Positions 59,456-64,000 of a DNA stretch of 64,000 bases are shown piece by piece. Under the pieces are notes generated by a model. That model saw only the letters and a list, made by a program, of their open reading frames with translations, made no database searches and was not told the DNA's origin. The stretch is from Paragonimus westermani (Eukaryota; Platyhelminthes; Trematoda; Plagiorchiida; Troglotrematidae): NCBI GenBank assembly GCA_008508345.1, contig QNGE01001269.1, positions 11,266 through 75,265 on the forward strand, in the 5' to 3' direction. A program made the position numbers and the translations under genes. How positions within the stretch are numbered: position 1 is the first letter of the stretch; every line of letters starts with the position of its first letter.

Positions 59456-62400
59456 GCACCGATTCATTCACGTGCAAATTTTACATTACACTTCTTTCCT
59501 ACGCACGTGGGTGCGGAAACTGGAATGATTAAGTCGGTTGCTCCTTAACAACAGTTGACAGCAAATATTGGCCTGGAAGTTATTAATTCACTATGTACCC
59601 CGTGATGCACCCAACGCCATAACCACTCGCATTCACACAATTTTGGGTAGGACATGTCGTCGAAGCGCATTATAAACAGCTGTGAATCTGTTGGCTATTG
59701 GACAGCGTTTTCACCAGCTGCCGACTTCTCTGAAAGACGCCACTATGACTGATAATTCTTAAGCCTGTCAGTAGTTACCTCTAAGAACAACTGTTTTCAA
59801 CCCCATGAGGCCAAGTAGCAACATCAGTGAGGTTCGGAGTGACTGCGATATTGCTGAAAGGTGCATGTTGTGTTGAGGGATGTCGCCAAATGCGTACTTC
59901 GTTAACTGCGCACTTCTGGTAAACCTGATTTTTTTCCTTTGATGACTGAGTTTTGTAAGATTTTACCTGCTCGCACATGATTTAGGGTGGTGGAAGTTAT
60001 GTCAGCAATGGGCTATTTGTTCCACGGGCAAACACGGAAATTTCTGGTTGCCTTTCGTAGGCCGCTTAGTAAACACACTCGAGGATGGTGAATTTTATGC
60101 TTAGTTCTCTATTTTGAGAGCTTTGACATTTTCACCCCCGTGAATAAAAATTTGCGTTCCAAACGGTGGGTAAGACTTAGCTTATTATAGATATGCCTTT
60201 TCATGAGTTCGCGAATATCGTGCACTGACACGACTTGCACCCTCAGACACCGGGGGGACACATCTAGGCAATCCTGGCGCATGCTTGTGAAAAACGGTGA
60301 CCTGAAGTTTACGTAAATGTAGGGTGAAAGTGTGGTAAAACATCTGTTCAGGTCATTGCTTTCTCAAAGGCCAACACAATGTAAGATCTAACAATGGTCC
60401 AATTGAAACGGCGCATTAAACGCCGCATCATGACTGGACGAAAAGCCTCAGTTTCATTTCCCGCTAGTTGCCAAGTTCTTTGTTCTGTATTGCACCAAGC
60501 AGCATACAGTTCGACTCTGCGAGTGCCAAGAAGAGGTGTTAATGACATAAGGCGATTTTCTAAGATGCTGTTGTAAATCTATAGATATAGCTTCTTGACT
60601 CATGAAAAACTGCTCAGTGCAATCAGTAAGAGGACATCTCCCTATAACTTGCGTAGGATGTTTCAATTCGAGTACGATTTCCGTGGCTAGTCGAGGCCTC
60701 TAAATATCAGTACTGAAAACTTGCGTCGCAGAATGAACGTCCGCAAATGGGGAATCATGTCTTCATACTGGTTTAACTGAAGTCGAGGAGTACTCCAAAG
60801 GATGTGAACCAGTCAGCGCTCTTCGACATCCATTGTTTTCATGAGTTATAGTCACTAGTGAAACTCCTGGCCAGCCGGAACACCTCAGCTTTACTGCCAT
60901 TCGAAGACCTGAAGAAACTGCTGTTAATGCACGTGCCTCCTGTCAATTTTTGCGCACGGTCGACTTGCCAATTTTGTAGTGCTATATGGCATTCTTATCG
61001 CAGATGTGAACATATTAAGAAGGTATGCTAGGGTCAAGTTAAGGGGACAAATGCTGTGGAGTCATCCACTTTTTATTCATTACAGCTGGACATAAGAAGT
61101 GGCCAATCCATTCACAAATCACCACTAGGTAGCATGGCAACTGATGCTCAACTAAGATCAACAAGCATGGAAATTCATGGAGTAATTGGCCACCATTTAG
61201 CTCTGTTGGGTGAGACTGGTAAAATGGTGCACACTAGATAGTTCGATAACAACCCAAGTTTACACTGAGTTGCGTCTAATGTGATGATCCGATAAATACC
61301 GTTGTCAATATATAACCGCAGAGAAGATAACTGACCTTCCGAACGGTTATGCGAAAGTGATCATAAAAATCAAGTTACATTGGTACTAATCGCATGGATG
61401 TGAAAAAAGGGCAATTTGGGCTGCCGTGTATATTGAACTTTGAGGTCGTCACAGAGAGTAACCGGGCATTTTGGTATGAATCCTGTTTTTAAATATTCCT
61501 CGAAATATTTAAATCGAAAGTTCCAGCAAAGTACTTGGATTTCCCAATCGTAAGCGTGCAGTATTAGTGGGAAAATTCGCACGCCTCGAATGAATGTCAG
61601 AGGTAATATTTTGGGGATAAATAATCCACATCATTTTCGCGAAAGCGACTCATTATAGGTGTTGGCCTGTTTTTCATGTCTTCCAAACGAGCTCATCCCA
61701 AGGTTTGAAGTGGGATACATGATCACCTAACGTGAGAATACTTAATTTCGCGGCGTCCTGAAGGCATTACCGAAATAGAAGTAAAGGATCATAAGATGCT
61801 GACATTATGTTTCATGAGGAACACTAACACATTTAACAATAAATCCTGTACGAAAACGTTGCCTGCTTTCTCACCTATACGACATTTGTACTACATCTTA
61901 CAGGTAGATATGAGTCGACGAAATGTTGTTCTTCGAGAAGGTTAAAAATGACATTATCATATGGCCGTCCCTGTGTATACAGAACGGCGTAAAACAAGGT
62001 AACATGTCCCACACTACCACCAAGGCCATCCAGAAGTTGATCGCATTCAATCTACTGCATCGTTTCTGACTGGACTGAAGTCGTGTGGAGCTCATTCAAA
62101 ACTACACTGACACAGAATAACCCAGGCTACCTGTCGATCACGGGAAAATATATATTTTTTAGCCAGTCACTACTTGATGTTAAGAGCGACAGTTATATAT
62201 CCCGCCGCAGAAAATCAATTCAATCAAAATGGAAATCAACGAAATCGTAGATGATAATTGGCATTCACCTCAAACGTTTAAATTACAAGTTTCTCATCAC
62301 GTCCTGCATGTGTACGATCTTCATGTTGTTCATTTTGAAAGTCAATCGAAAAGAGTGGCTATTGATGTGAACACATTCTATATACCCAAGCGGTGTTCGT

Positions 62401-64000
62401 TTTGTAGTTCAATGGAATGGAACAGCCGCTAGTTTCAACTCATACTGCCTTTTGTGTCTGACCATCAAGCCAGTTACAACGCAATAAAAGTGGAAACGGT
62501 AGCCATAGCGGGTCGTATAAATGATCACCACGTGGTCACATAACGGTAGAGGCAAGCAACTGTCGCGATTAAAGTTATACTACTCATAAGTGCTCACTGT
62601 GGAAAGAGGAATATTCAGAGAGCCAAGATGCAAGCCAAAGGGCCCGAAACCTCTTTGGGACGACCCTTAGGCCCAATAAATACTGAACCCATAGGTACCG
62701 GAAAAACGCATCCCTCGCCTAGAATTTAAAAATCTACAGAAATGGAACAAAGAAGGTGCCCGTACAACAAAATATGCAACTAGATACCGCTCAGCATTTC
62801 AGGCCGACAAAACGGAATCAAGATTACTCAACTAAATATTGTGGTTTGGTCGGAGCAAAACGACCATCTGCGCATCGAGAAACAGTGTAAATTATAAGTT
62901 ACTGGAGAAAAATTGCAGAAGAATAATGTCTAATTTTGGCCTCTGGAAAGTTGGGGAGAACAGACTGAGTAAGAATGAGGAGACGACAGCAGTAGCTGGT
63001 GCATGGATGAAGATGGTTTACGCAGTTTACCGAAGGAAGATGGTAAGTTGTGAGACCATGTTTTAACACTGATAAAAGAGTTCAGCGACCTCAAAATATT
63101 TCAGCAGGCCTAAAAAAGGCCAAAAATGTCTGTTAGTGGTAATGAGCTGATTTAGGCACGATCTTTGATGTTAGAATGAGGTCCATCCTTCTTGGATTAA
63201 CATTTTCGAGGTAGCTGAGCTGTGGTTCTTCACCAAGTGGGGGCACTAGGTCCAGTCAGGCAGCCGGATTGCGCGGTGTTTATTTGGGTCATGGGAACTG
63301 AAAGAAATGTCAGCAAGATTGGAGGTGTAAGAGTGCCCGGTCTTTTTAAAGCACAGCTTGGGGGAAGTGGTGTAGCCTCAAAGGCTAACTCACGAGCGTG
63401 GGCCACACCAACCTTTGTGGTTATGGATGAAAATGTCTAATCGTTTGGCATCTGTAGTGATTATAGATCAGCGTTAAATCTGGAACTAAGAAGAGGCGCA
63501 GCGACGACTAATGCTTCCGAAGATTTTGTGAATACCCTCAATGTTGGCAGTGTTCTCAAAAATTGAAGCGACAAACGCGTTCTTACCGATTCTATTGGAG
63601 TACAGTCCCAAGACCACTACTACGATCACTACAAATTAGGGAGTTATTGATACAGTATTCCGGCGCTTGGATTACACTTTCCAGCTGGAATGGATCAGGC
63701 TGCGATTGGCGGAGCAATTGCCGGTTTACTAGGAGCACGCGGTTGCCACGATGACACAATCATATAAGTAGACAACACAGAAGTGCATGATAAAGCGGTA
63801 CCTTCGATTCTGGGACGATTCACAGATAAAAACATGGCCACTATGACTTTCAAGTGCGCATTTCAGGCACCAGAATTAATTCTTTCCGGCTTTACTATGT
63901 GTGACGAAGGATACAGGCTGTACCCTGATCGGTAGAAAGCCTTGGTTGCCACTAAATCGTCAAAGAGCCAGAATGAGCTGCGATAAACTATGGGCCGTCT
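59456..64000. other. Stretch without recognisable features to the window end
   Basis: Only short open frames (none above 75 codons), no recognised protein motif, no long repeat partnered elsewhere in the window. Confidence 0.5.

Noticed and set aside
1..64000. Bacterial, phage or defence-system content
   Set aside because: Spliced nuclear gene, LINE, Ty3 and Penelope elements, low gene density and no operon-like layout all point to an animal genome.

Overview
The window is animal nuclear DNA, most likely from a parasitic flatworm and probably a fluke (trematode). The evidence is one protein-coding gene with two introns of exactly 33 nt at its 5' end followed by introns of 3.5-15.8 kb, together with Ty3 elements resembling fluke CsRn1, CR1 and RTE LINEs and Penelope-like elements. 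A 5'-short, 3'-long intron gradient is known from schistosomes. The species cannot be named from this sequence.

The only host gene I can support is on the minus strand, 44316 down to 6943. Its seven coding exons join in frame to a 526-residue protein plus stop: a mitochondrial presequence, one lipoyl domain, a peripheral-subunit-binding domain and a 2-oxoacid dehydrogenase acyltransferase fold. The usual catalytic DHRxxDG is replaced by D-S-R-Y-V-D-E, so I call it PDHX, the E3-binding protein of the pyruvate dehydrogenase complex, rather than the active E2 (DLAT).

Layout. 1-6942: flank downstream of the gene, no recognised content. 7328-12709 (intron 6): decayed Penelope and RTE fragments and a dispersed repeat. 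12940-16410 (intron 5): no recognised element. 16733-27828 (intron 4): an RTE fragment at 18.5-20.1 kb, a broken CsRn1-type Ty3 element at 20.7-24.8 kb in the same orientation as the gene, and a tRNA-like SINE remnant. 28152-43929 (intron 3): a hammerhead-like motif, three more copies or fragments of repeats, several RTE pieces, and an uninterrupted 995-codon CR1 LINE reading frame antisense to PDHX. 44317-64000 (upstream flank): Penelope remnants at 46.1-46.6 and 58.0-59.5 kb, diverged direct repeats, a 544-bp run of N inside a 165-bp inverted repeat, further LINE fragments, and long stretches with nothing recognised.

The most interesting signals are: (i) a hammerhead-ribozyme-like fold present in both arms of the inverted repeat around the assembly gap, with related CTGATGA...GAAA cores just downstream of two Penelope stop codons; (ii) a Penelope remnant bounded by a 252-bp almost perfect inverted repeat; (iii) a four-copy dispersed repeat family, two copies ending in an ATG/CAT microsatellite; (iv) PDHX itself, with twin 33-nt introns, a lost catalytic motif and a C-terminal extension. 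Two sites (40058 and 51554-52097) are assembly defects.
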